Of a stretch of DNA of 8,061 nt, positions 1 through 6,394 are shown piece by piece. This DNA is from Oscillospiraceae bacterium (lineage in GTDB: Bacteria; Bacillota; Clostridia; Saccharofermentanales; Saccharofermentanaceae): contig CADBNJ010000256.1 of NCBI GenBank assembly GCA_902795955.1, positions 1-8,061 on the forward strand. Reading direction: 5' to 3'. The position numbers and the translations under genes are program-made. The first letter of the stretch is position 1. Every line of letters starts with the position of its first letter. The notes under the pieces are model-generated. The model was not told the origin of the DNA and did not search any database. It worked only from the letters and a program-made list of their open reading frames with translations.

Positions 1-598
<598 letters not shown>

Positions 599-611
599 TT
601 GACACCTCCGC

Positions 612-1811
612 TTACTTATTAACTCTTGTTATCGAAGCATCAGCACTTCCGTCGGCAAATCTGATAACTACTTCGCTGCCCACGCTGATGCTCTCCGCTG
701 ATTCCACTGCCTTTCCTTCCGCATCACTGACAAAGGAATAACCTCTCTTAAGCACATTTGCCGGATTAAGCGATTCAAGGTTATCCGACAGTGCTGCTAT
801 CCTGCTCTTCTCCCCGGCGGTCTTTGCATTTATAAGCATATTCAGCTTATCTCGCATAGAATCTATCTCGCTCTGCTTCTGAAGGGCATAATACAAAGGG
901 CTTGCCAGCGCCTTATGATCCGCATAATTACGTATAAGCTGCCTGCGCGATTCGATAAACTTTGCCACTGCCACATCGAGTGTCAGAGAGGCATTATTAA
1001 TGTCGCCTGTCAGTTTCTCATAATTGCCGAGGACCAGTTCCGCAGCTGCCGTAGGAGTCGGTGCTCTGAGATCAGCGACATGGTCACAGATAGTGTAATC
1101 AACATCGTGACCGATGGCGGATATTACGGGGATCGTCATGCTGTATATCCTCCGCGCGATCGACTCGTGATTGAATCCGAAGAGGTCTTCGTATGAACCG
1201 CCTCCCCTGGCAACGATGACAACGTCAACATCATGTGTCATCTCGAAATACTCCAGTCCCGCACACACCTCTTCAGGACATGTTGCACCTTGGACGGCAG
1301 CGGGATAGATTATCAGGTGATAATGGGGATTACGCCTGTTAAGCGTCTCTGTTATGTCGTGGATAACTGCGCCCGAAGGAGAGGTAACAACACCTATCTT
1401 CTTCGGAAGAAGAGGGATCGGGAGCTTATGGGCCTGATCGAAGAGCCCTTCATTTCGAAGCTTCTCGGCAAGGAGGCGGTACTGCTCATAGAGATCGCCC
1501 TTGCCCTTCTTCTTCATCATTATGACCTGTATCTGGAAAGAAGCGTTAGCGTAATAAAGATCCGCATTGCCTGTTACCGTTACTTCATCACCCGGCTTTG
1601 GTTCAAAATCCACCCCGCGGAAATACTGTCTGAACATGACGCAGCTTACCGAAGCCTTATCATCTTTGATCTTGAAATAGCAGTGACCGCTCGTGGCGAC
1701 TTTGAATTCCGATATCTCTCCGGTCAGTTCAAAACCGGACAGATACTCGTCTTCTGACAAAAGGTCGCGAACATATGCATTCAGCAGCGTTACTGATTCA
1801 AACTTATACAT
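612..1811 (-). CDS. xseA: Exodeoxyribonuclease VII large subunit
   Basis: This is the catalytic large subunit of exonuclease VII, a metal-independent or weakly metal-dependent single-strand DNA nuclease of repair and mismatch processing. The 399 residues suit the shorter Firmicute form (E. coli has about 456). Domains in order are an N-terminal OB fold (about 1-100, with GEISEFK at 31-37 and SGHCYFKIKD at 41-50), and the catalytic core starting at PIPLLPKKIGVVTSPSGAVI (131-150). The core has RGGGSYEDLFGFN at 202-214 and the signature GHDVDYTICDHVADLRAPTP at 234-253. A long helical, coiled-coil-prone region (about 260-360) is where XseB binds. The signature reads GHD where E. coli has GHE, a conservative change. 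The ATG lies only 6 bases after the nusB stop with no clear Shine-Dalgarno sequence, which suggests translational coupling to nusB. Confidence 0.97.
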   Translation of the reverse strand: MYKFESVTLLNAYVRDLLSEDEYLSGFELTGEISEFKVATSGHCYFKIKDDKASVSCVMFRQYFRGVDFEPKPGDEVTVTGNADLYYANASFQIQVIMMKKKGKGDLYEQYRLLAEKLRNEGLFDQAHKLPIPLLPKKIGVVTSPSGAVIHDITETLNRRNPHYHLIIYPAAVQGATCPEEVCAGLEYFEMTHDVDVVIVARGGGSYEDLFGFNHESIARRIYSMTIPVISAIGHDVDYTICDHVADLRAPTPTAAAELVLGNYEKLTGDINNASLTLDVAVAKFIESRRQLIRNYADHKALASPLYYALQKQSEIDSMRDKLNMLINAKTAGEKSRIAALSDNLESLNPANVLKRGYSFVSDAEGKAVESAESISVGSEVVIRFADGSADASITRVNK

Positions 1812-1817
1812 GAATTA

Positions 1818-2243
1818 TCACAAGCTCTTCTCGTAGTTGCTGAGCACGCCGTTGATATACGATGAAGAGCTGTCATTACCGTATTTCTTGGCAAGCTTGA
1901 CAGCCTCGTTGATGGATACTGACACATGGATATCTTCCATGTATTTGATCTCATATACTGCTATCTCGAGCACAATACGGTCTAACAGAGGGAGACGTTC
2001 CAGCTTCCAGTTCTTAAGGAACGGAACATACTCATTATCAAGTGCATCACGGTTATCGATGACGCCTTTGGTCAAAGTCATAAAATAATCTATATCCGCA
2101 TCGAGGATGCTGTCGAACTCGCTGTCTTCCCTGAAGATCCTGAGCTGTTCGGTATAATCCTCCGTGCGGTATCTGGACTGATAGATAAAGGCAAGTGCGG
2201 CTTCGCGCGTCTTGATCCTGCCTGACGTTGATAATGAACTCAT
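1818..2243 (-). CDS. nusB: Transcription antitermination factor NusB
   Basis: NusB pairs with NusE (ribosomal protein S10), binds boxA RNA and helps RNA polymerase read through rRNA operons. The 141 residues match the usual length. The all-helical domain shows RIKTREAALAFIYQ near the N-terminus (9-22), then the family core LKNWKLERLPLLDRIVLEIA (76-95) and INEAVKLAKKYG (111-122), with SSSYINGVLSNY at 127-138 near the C-terminus. These are the standard NusB conserved blocks, including the DR and INEAV segments. The ATG overlaps the stop of the upstream DUF2273 gene by 4 bases (ATGA), with GGGGAGG ending 5 bases before it. Position next to an Asp23 gene is also seen in B. subtilis (yqhY-nusB), which supports the call. 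Confidence 0.96.
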   Translation of the reverse strand: MSSLSTSGRIKTREAALAFIYQSRYRTEDYTEQLRIFREDSEFDSILDADIDYFMTLTKGVIDNRDALDNEYVPFLKNWKLERLPLLDRIVLEIAVYEIKYMEDIHVSVSINEAVKLAKKYGNDSSSSYINGVLSNYEKSL

Positions 2244-2476
2244 CTGAACCTCCCCGGTGGCAGTATCCTGTCGAGGAACTTCTTAAATCTGTTAGTATCC
2301 GTGAACAGAAACGATCCGACAAAGAAGCCAACCAAAGTGAATAATATGATAAATAAAGTCTTAAAAAAGCCGAAGATGCACAGCAAAACGGCAATTACAA
2401 AGAACATAAAAGCGAAGATCGTTCCCGCCTTTGTGTTCTGCATTCTCTCAAAGAGCTTAGATAAGAACCTCTCCAT
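2240..2476 (-). CDS. DUF2273 family small integral membrane protein
   Basis: This is a 78-residue membrane protein of the DUF2273 type that accompanies Asp23 and AmaP genes in Firmicutes. Two close hydrophobic helices are visible, at about 19-37 and 40-58. They are joined by the family-like turn GFFKTLFIILFTLVGFFVG (36-54), and flanked by basic ends (MERFLSKLFERM and NRFKKFLDRILPPGRFR). The biochemical function of the family is unknown; its constant company with Asp23 suggests a part in the same membrane complex (inference). It starts 14 bases after the amaP stop with only a weak GGGA upstream, and overlaps nusB by 4 bases, so translation of the three is probably linked. Family assignment rests on length, topology, motif and neighbours. 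Confidence 0.82.
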   Translation of the reverse strand: MERFLSKLFERMQNTKAGTIFAFMFFVIAVLLCIFGFFKTLFIILFTLVGFFVGSFLFTDTNRFKKFLDRILPPGRFR

Positions 2477-2490
2477 CGTCTTATATCCCG

Positions 2491-3045
2491 TTATCTGCCT
2501 TCAACCTTGGCAACAGCTTCTTCAACTCTTGCTACACGGACAGATACATTCTCGACTACGATACCGGTAAAACGCTCGATATCCTTCTTGATCTTCTCCT
2601 GGACTTTGGCCATGGAAGCAGGTATCTCAACATTGGAATAGAGAACGCAGGACAGGTCGAGCCTGATGGCACCGTCCTTGCCGGGTGATACATGACACCT
2701 TGCACTCTTGATCCCTACCTGAGCGGACTTTGCAGAGTTAAGAGCGATACTCTCTATTGCATCAGAACCGATATCAACTACGCCGATATCAGTCTTACGG
2801 AGCCTTGTTCTGTTAAGCCTTCCGTAAGTAATGGTATTTGTTATTACGATCACGGCCGTAATAAGGAACAGGATCAGAACGGAGGCATATACATACTTGC
2901 TGACCGGTCCGTTGGCGATCGAAGACAAAGGAGACAGAAGATCAGAGAATATACCGTCATCGACAAGCGCATAAAGAAGTATTACCGACAAAAGAGCGAT
3001 AAAAACCGAATATATGAATGTCAATACTCTGATAAATGAATTCAT
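2491..3045 (-). CDS. amaP: Alkaline shock response membrane anchor protein AmaP
   Basis: AmaP is the membrane protein that anchors Asp23 at the inner face of the cytoplasmic membrane in Staphylococcus aureus. This 184-residue protein has two N-terminal hydrophobic helices (about 7-28 and 51-71) separated by a short loop, then a basic stretch (TYGRLNRTRLRK, 73-84). The C-terminal domain (about 86-175) is itself Asp23-like. Its end, VQEKIKKDIERFTGIVVENV (148-167), mirrors VQEKIKADVEKFTGLKVDSV in the upstream neighbour, so the two genes are paralogous in that domain. RBS AAAGGAG ends 6 bases before the ATG and overlaps the asp23 stop, with an 11-base gap between the genes. Start choice is therefore firm. 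What it does beyond anchoring is not known from sequence. Confidence 0.87.
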   Translation of the reverse strand: MNSFIRVLTFIYSVFIALLSVILLYALVDDGIFSDLLSPLSSIANGPVSKYVYASVLILFLITAVIVITNTITYGRLNRTRLRKTDIGVVDIGSDAIESIALNSAKSAQVGIKSARCHVSPGKDGAIRLDLSCVLYSNVEIPASMAKVQEKIKKDIERFTGIVVENVSVRVARVEEAVAKVEGR

Positions 3046-3056
3046 AAAGTTCTCCT

Positions 3057-3575
3057 TTAATCTTTAAACTTGAACCATGCTCCCTGACTGCTGTCATCAG
3101 CCTTCTGTTCCTGTTTATCCTCTGACGCGGCAGGCTCAGGGCTTACATAGAACCTGCTGATGTCGTCGTTATCCGATATGCCGTTCTTATCGGCATCATC
3201 GTCATGATCGTCACTCTCGACGACTCCGCAGACATAAACATCTACTGAATCGACCTTGAGTCCGGTGAACTTCTCGACATCCGCCTTGATCTTCTCCTGG
3301 ACATTCCATGCCACCTCGGGAATGATCTTGCCGAATTCGATTACCGGATAGACCGTAACCGATACGGAACTGTCATCCATCTCGTCAAACACGACTCTTA
3401 CGCCCTTGCCTTCGTGGACGACTCCCGCCTTCTCTTTGAGTGCTACAGCAAAAGAAGGCACCAATGATACAACTCCGTCAATCTTAAGGGCGGCTTCCGC
3501 CGCATACTGCGCAACAAAACCTTGCGTCATGGAACGGTCGCCCTTAATTGATTCAGAACCGGAATAGTTATTCAT
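3057..3575 (-). CDS. Asp23/Gls24 family envelope stress response protein
   Basis: This is a soluble Asp23/Gls24 (DUF322) protein of 172 residues. Members are abundant, membrane-associated through AmaP, and linked to alkaline or cell-envelope stress; in B. subtilis the relative YqhY affects acetyl-CoA carboxylase activity. The domain spans about 15-118: FVAQYAAEAALKIDGVVSLV (20-39), a variable loop, VSVTVYPVIEFGKIIPEVAW (71-90) and VQEKIKADVEKFTGLKVDSV (92-111), ending VDVYVCGVV. After residue 120 there is an extra, very acidic tail of about 50 residues. It holds a DADKNGISDNDD stretch (127-138) resembling a thrombospondin type-3 calcium loop, and closes with the aromatic GAWFKFKD. AAGGAG ends 6 bases before the ATG. 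It heads the Asp23-AmaP-DUF2273 module and lies 38 bases after efp. Confidence 0.92.
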   Translation of the reverse strand: MNNYSGSESIKGDRSMTQGFVAQYAAEAALKIDGVVSLVPSFAVALKEKAGVVHEGKGVRVVFDEMDDSSVSVTVYPVIEFGKIIPEVAWNVQEKIKADVEKFTGLKVDSVDVYVCGVVESDDHDDDADKNGISDNDDISRFYVSPEPAASEDKQEQKADDSSQGAWFKFKD

Positions 3576-3611
3576 CGGTGCTCCTTAAAGATACGCACTG
3601 GGCGTATTATA
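3576..3611 (-). promoter_or_regulatory. efp-asp23 gap: -10-like TATAAT and a small hairpin before the asp23 RBS
   Basis: Read on the minus strand, a perfect TATAAT (3611 to 3606) is followed directly by a perfect 6-bp hairpin, ATACGC-CCAGT-GCGTAT (3607 to 3591), a short CTTT and then the AAGGAG of asp23. No good -35 sits at 16-18 bases; a TTGAAA lies too close (10 bases). The element could be a weak internal promoter, a leaky terminator separating efp from the stress module, or a 5' mRNA stabilising hairpin. The T tract is too short for a strong terminator. The sequence is certain; the function is a guess. Confidence 0.35.
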
Positions 3612-3613
3612 AA

Positions 3614-4171
3614 TTATGCTCTTTCAAGATACTCGCCGGTTCTTGTATCGACCCTGATCATCTCGTCCTGGTTGATGAAGAGAGGAACCTTAACGGTTGC
3701 ACCGGTCTCAAGTGTAGCGTACTTTGTTACGTTAGTAGCCGTATCACCCTTAACGCCGGGCTCGCACTCAACGATCTTGAGCTCAACGGTGATAGGAAGC
3801 TCTACGGAGAAGATCTCACCCTTGTATGAGAGGATCTTGCAGATCATCTCTTCCTTGAGGAACTTGATCCCGTCGCCGATCTTATCGGAGGAAATAGGTG
3901 TCTGATCATATGTCTCCTGATCCATGAAGTAGTAGAGTTCGCCATCGTTGTAGAGATACTGCATATCTCTTCTCTCAAGCTGAGCCTGCTCAAACTTCTC
4001 GTTAGGGTTGAAAGAACGCTCTACAACAGAACCGGTCTTTACGTTCTTATACTTCGTTCTTACGAAAGCAGCGCCCTTGCCCGGCTTAACATGCTGGAAC
4101 TCGACAACCTGATATACCTGGCCGTCCATCTCGAAACACATATTGTTCCTAAAATCACCTGCACTAATCAT
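3614..4171 (-). CDS. efp: Elongation factor P
   Basis: EF-P binds between the P and E sites of the ribosome and speeds peptide-bond formation at consecutive prolines. The 185 residues are the normal bacterial length. The N-terminal KOW-like domain has the loop [14 protein letters not shown] (27-40), whose tip lysine is K32. This is the residue that is modified in lysine-type EF-Ps (for example 5-aminopentanolylated in B. subtilis); no modification enzyme is encoded in this window. The OB domains follow, with the C-terminal family signature [17 protein letters not shown] then [14 protein letters not shown] at the very end. RBS AAAGGAG ends 6 bases before the ATG, in the same ttaaaggagaact context as amaP. 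It lies 65 bases after yqeG, with a candidate promoter in that gap, so it may be transcribed both with yqeG and on its own. Confidence 0.98.
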   Translation of the reverse strand: MISAGDFRNNMCFEMDGQVYQVVEFQHVKPGKGAAFVRTKYKNVKTGSVVERSFNPNEKFEQAQLERRDMQYLYNDGELYYFMDQETYDQTPISSDKIGDGIKFLKEEMICKILSYKGEIFSVELPITVELKIVECEPGVKGDTATNVTKYATLETGATVKVPLFINQDEMIRVDTRTGEYLERA

Positions 4172-4204
4172 ATAGTTCTCCTTTAAATGTAATATAACTG
4201 AATA

Positions 4205-4233
4205 ATTTTACTGTAAAACGCTCTTTACTGCAA
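4205..4233 (-). promoter_or_regulatory. Candidate sigma-A promoter for efp and the downstream operon
   Basis: Read on the minus strand, TTGCAG (4233 to 4228), a 17-base spacer and TAAAAT (4210 to 4205) form a plausible promoter. The -10 matches 5 of 6 consensus bases and the -35 only 3. A second reading in the same AT-rich gap pairs TTTACA (4217 to 4212) with TATATT (4196 to 4191) but has a short 15-base spacer. Either would give a leader of only about 15-30 bases before efp. The gap has no T-tailed hairpin, so readthrough from yqeG is also possible. Confidence 0.4.
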
Positions 4234-4236
4234 CCC

Positions 4237-4734
4237 TCAAAACCTGCCAAAAAACCTGACAATACGCTCAAAAGGGCGCTTCAATGCCACATACCATATC
4301 TCTTTTTTACCAAAACGCTCCACCATGATCGTATAACATCCTGCGAGTCTTCCTGCAATTACATCTGTGAATATCTGGTCACCGATCATGCAGGTCTCCG
4401 ATATCGTGGACTTCATCAGTTCCATCGCCCGCCTCACCCCGGACGGATTCGGCTTATGCGCATACGTGACGCACGGTATATCCAGCATCCTGGCAATATT
4501 GGCAGACCTGCCCGTCTTGGCATTGGATACAAGACAGAGAGCAAATCCCTCTCTCTTCATGTTATCAACGCATTCATAACTGAAATCATCGGGTTCCGTC
4601 GCATGATCCGGCCCCAGTGTATTGTCAAAATCCAGCAGTATCGTTGTTATCCCGCGCGCCTTGAGGTCGTTAAGATCCACGCTCTTAACGGAATCTTCCA
4701 CCCTGTCAGGCTTCATTGCTTTGAAGATATTCAT
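4237..4734 (-). CDS. yqeG: YqeG family HAD-IIIA phosphatase
   Basis: This is a haloacid-dehalogenase-superfamily hydrolase of the YqeG subfamily, a probable cytosolic phosphatase; a plant/fungal relative dephosphorylates phosphatidylglycerolphosphate, but the bacterial substrate is not established. With the start used here it has 165 residues. The catalytic motifs are complete: motif I LLDFDNTLGP with nucleophile D35 and acid/base D37, motif II VSNAKTG (S70), motif III lysine in HKPNPSG (K94), and motif IV GDQIFTDV (D119, D124). The C-terminus is basic and aromatic (FERIVRFFGRF), perhaps membrane-touching. A GTG at 4740 would add two residues but leaves no room for its ribosome binding site. 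AAGGA (4746 to 4742) lies 7 bases from the ATG at 4734, which I prefer. It is divergent from the aspartokinase gene and precedes efp by 65 bases. Confidence 0.93.
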   Translation of the reverse strand: MNIFKAMKPDRVEDSVKSVDLNDLKARGITTILLDFDNTLGPDHATEPDDFSYECVDNMKREGFALCLVSNAKTGRSANIARMLDIPCVTYAHKPNPSGVRRAMELMKSTISETCMIGDQIFTDVIAGRLAGCYTIMVERFGKKEIWYVALKRPFERIVRFFGRF

Positions 4735-4741
4735 TGTCACA

Positions 4742-4746
4742 TCCTT
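4742..4746 (-). promoter_or_regulatory. Ribosome binding site deciding the yqeG start
   Basis: AAGGA on the minus strand ends 7 bases before the ATG at 4734 but only 1 base before the in-frame GTG region at 4740. This favours the ATG start and a protein two residues shorter than the longest open frame. Confidence 0.75.
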
Positions 4747-4763
4747 AGTTGTTTTATGTCAAA

Positions 4764-4792
4764 ATTCTATCCGTAAATAGAATAAAAGTAAA
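4764..4792 (-). promoter_or_regulatory. Candidate sigma-A promoter for yqeG
   Basis: Read on the minus strand, TTTACT (4792 to 4787), exactly 17 bases, then TAGAAT (4769 to 4764). Matches to consensus are 4 of 6 and 5 of 6. The start of transcription would be near 4757, giving a leader of about 22 bases. The -35 box overlaps the -35 box of the opposing aspartokinase promoter, so the two promoters are back to back and probably compete or are co-regulated (inference). Confidence 0.5.
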
Positions 4793-4816
4793 CATTTTGG
4801 CAAAATGTGATAATAT
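4789..4816 (+). promoter_or_regulatory. Candidate promoter for the aspartokinase gene (extended -10)
   Basis: TAAACA (4789-4794), a 16-base spacer and TAATAT (4811-4816). The -10 is preceded by TG at 4808-4809, giving an extended -10 (TGA-TAATAT). Transcription would start near 4822-4824, leaving a leader of about 30 bases. That is far too short for a lysine riboswitch or a leader-peptide attenuator, so any control should act at the promoter or on the enzyme. Confidence 0.5.
4792..4808. promoter_or_regulatory. 17-base perfect palindrome (putative operator)
   Basis: ACATTTTG-G-CAAAATGT is a perfect inverted repeat with 8-base arms around a single central base. It lies almost entirely in the spacer between the -35 and -10 of the aspartokinase promoter and touches the -35 of the divergent yqeG promoter. 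This position is typical of a repressor-binding site. There is no T tract, and transcription of the gene should begin after it, so a terminator or leader hairpin is unlikely. The regulator is unknown. Confidence 0.5.
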
Positions 4817-4840
4817 CTATTCGTTCAAGACGAATTATAA

Positions 4841-4846
4841 GAGGTG
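4841..4846 (+). promoter_or_regulatory. Ribosome binding site deciding the aspartokinase start
   Basis: GAGGTG ends 6 bases before the ATG at 4853. An in-frame GTG at 4844 lies inside this same site and would have no upstream purine-rich sequence at a usable distance, so the protein should begin MKVTKFGGSS. Confidence 0.85.
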
Positions 4847-4852
4847 TTTACA

Positions 4853-6208
4853 ATGAAAGTAACAAAATTCGGAGGCTCTTCCCTTGCCAATGCATTCCAG
4901 ATCCAGAAAGTCTGTGATATCGTTCTGTCAGATCCCGGGCGCAAAGTCGTAGTCGTATCAGCTCCCGGCAAGAGAACAAAGGATGACATCAAGGTAACCG
5001 ATCTTCTTATCGACGTTGCCAAAGCGCGCATCGCAGGCGGAGATTACAAAACGCCTCTCAAGACAGTTATGGGAAGATTCATCGAGATCACAGATGAACT
5101 TAACATTCCGGATGTAATGCCTTCTATCACAAAGCAGATAAACGAGGTTGTGGAAGCCAGGATAGTTGAACCCGTTATGTACCTCGACTCTGTCAAGGCA
5201 ATGGGCGAGGATTCAAGCGCCCGAGTGGTGGCAGGCTATCTCAATTCTACCGGCCACAAGGCCAAGTACTGCAACCCCAGGGAATCAGGTCTTTTCCTTG
5301 AGCACAACGACATGGGCAAGGCCGTCATCCTTGATGAATCATACGACAACCTTGCAGGTCTCCGCGAAGATCCCGACACACTCTACATCTTCCCCGGATT
5401 CTACGGATATACAAAACAGGGCCAGATAATCACGTTCTCCCGCGGCGGCTCCGATATAACCGGATCAATACTCGCCGGAGCATTAGGTGCCGAAGTGTAT
5501 GAGAACTGGACGGATGTTGACAATGTATATGCCGTCAACCCTTCCCTGGTAAACAATCCTTTCCCCATAACGGAGATTACATACGATGAGATGAGAGAGC
5601 TTGCTTATGCCGGATTTACGGTCCTTCACGAGGATGCCCTCTTCCCCGTCTATGTTCGCGGTATTCCCGTAAACATCAAGAATACAAACAATCCCACGGC
5701 AAAGGGCACATGGATCGTATCCAAGCGTACCCACTATGATTCGCTCATTACGGGTATCGCGGGTGAGAAAGGCTTCTGTACCGTAACCATAAAGAAGTAC
5801 CTGATGAATCAGCAGGTAGGATTCCTTTGGAACGTTATGAGGATATTCATGGAGGAAGGTGTATCGATCGAGCATATCCCTTCCGGAATCGATACGGTAA
5901 CAGTTATCGTCCGCAAGAAGTATTTCACTCCCGAAGTACAGGAAGTCATCTGCAACAGGATCCTCAAGGAACTGGCTGCCACTGACATTAAGGTCGAGAG
6001 AGACCTTGCCATCCTGATGATCGTCGGAGAAGCAATGGCTAATTCGGTAGGTATCATGGCACGTGCAGCATCAGCACTCAGCAACGCGGGGATCAACTTG
6101 AGGATCGTCAACCAGGGCGCATCCGAGATCTCCATGATGTTCGGTGTCGCTGAATCATATTGCTCTTACGCCGTAAAGGTATTGTACAAAGAATTATTCA
6201 GATACTGA
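4853..6208 (+). CDS. Aspartate kinase, monofunctional YclM-like class
   Basis: This enzyme phosphorylates L-aspartate with ATP to 4-phospho-L-aspartate, the first step to lysine (and diaminopimelate), threonine, methionine and isoleucine. It has 451 residues from the ATG at 4853. The kinase domain (about 1-290) shows KFGGSS at 5-10, VVVSAPGKR at 33-41, GED at 118-120, FSRGGSDITGSILAGALGAE (195-214), ENWTDVDNVYAVNP (217-230) and MRELAYAGFTVLHEDA (247-262). The C-terminal part (about 300-451) holds two ACT-type regulatory segments, one around EHIPSGIDTVTVIV (340-353) and one around LMIVGEAMANSVGIMARAA (388-406) to SMMFGVAE. The whole pattern resembles the B. subtilis YclM (aspartokinase III) class, which is synergistically inhibited by threonine and lysine; inhibition here is inferred. 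It is a single-gene unit with its own promoter and terminator, with no other biosynthetic gene beside it. Confidence 0.96.
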   Translation: MKVTKFGGSSLANAFQIQKVCDIVLSDPGRKVVVVSAPGKRTKDDIKVTDLLIDVAKARIAGGDYKTPLKTVMGRFIEITDELNIPDVMPSITKQINEVVEARIVEPVMYLDSVKAMGEDSSARVVAGYLNSTGHKAKYCNPRESGLFLEHNDMGKAVILDESYDNLAGLREDPDTLYIFPGFYGYTKQGQIITFSRGGSDITGSILAGALGAEVYENWTDVDNVYAVNPSLVNNPFPITEITYDEMRELAYAGFTVLHEDALFPVYVRGIPVNIKNTNNPTAKGTWIVSKRTHYDSLITGIAGEKGFCTVTIKKYLMNQQVGFLWNVMRIFMEEGVSIEHIPSGIDTVTVIVRKKYFTPEVQEVICNRILKELAATDIKVERDLAILMIVGEAMANSVGIMARAASALSNAGINLRIVNQGASEISMMFGVAESYCSYAVKVLYKELFRY

Positions 6209-6240
6209 TATCACATGTCTGATAATGATTAATGAATCTG

Positions 6241-6271
6241 CAGGCAGTCTGGAAACGGGTTGCCTGTTTTT
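6241..6271 (+). terminator. Intrinsic terminator of the aspartokinase gene
   Basis: The 11-base arm CAGGCAGTCTG, a GAAA tetraloop and the arm CGGGTTGCCTG pair along their full length (eight Watson-Crick pairs and three G-U pairs near the loop). They are followed at once by TTTTT. It lies 32 bases after the stop codon. On the minus strand the hairpin has no following T tract, so it should work in one direction only. Confidence 0.92.
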
Positions 6272-6394
6272 ATGTTCTGTACAAAAGGACGCAGGCGTCA
6301 GGGACTTAGCCATCAGCCTCTGACTTACCTGATACCACATACTCACATCATACCCTCACTGTTTCCGTGGAAAAGCCTCATCCTAAACTCACCA
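6272..6394. other. Non-coding gap between convergent genes
   Basis: This 123-base stretch lies between the aspartokinase terminator and the end of the disrupted minus-strand membrane gene. I see no credible gene, RNA or minus-strand terminator in it. A 70-codon plus-strand frame crosses it but has no good ribosome binding site, runs into the opposite gene and has an unstructured, low-quality composition. Confidence 0.6.

Noticed and set aside
915..1757. Two plus-strand open frames (93 and 174 codons) antisense to xseA
   Set aside because: They lie wholly opposite a clearly real exonuclease VII subunit, lack ribosome binding sites and show no family motif; they are shadows of its codon bias.
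2053..2394. 113-codon minus-strand frame overlapping nusB and the DUF2273 gene
   Set aside because: It is out of frame with two genes supported by family motifs and coupled translation, and its Cys/Arg/Ser-rich composition is typical of a frame shadow.
4211..4230. Inverted repeat CTGTAAA-ACGCTC-TTTACTG between yqeG and efp
   Set aside because: It has an internal mismatch, weak A-T pairing and no T tract; as a terminator it is unconvincing, and it overlaps the candidate promoter spacer, where AT-rich chance repeats are common.
4757..4762. Perfect TTGACA on the minus strand upstream of yqeG
   Set aside because: At normal spacing its -10 would fall on the yqeG start codon, leaving no leader or ribosome binding site; the TTTACT-N17-TAGAAT pair fits better.
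4817..4852. Possible lysine riboswitch or attenuator before the aspartokinase
   Set aside because: The predicted leader is only about 30 bases and contains no stem structure or leader peptide; a lysine riboswitch needs roughly 170 bases or more.
6362..6373. 12-base palindrome TTTCC-GT-GGAAA
   Set aside because: The two-base centre is too small for a hairpin loop, nothing promoter-like surrounds it, and a palindrome this short is expected by chance.
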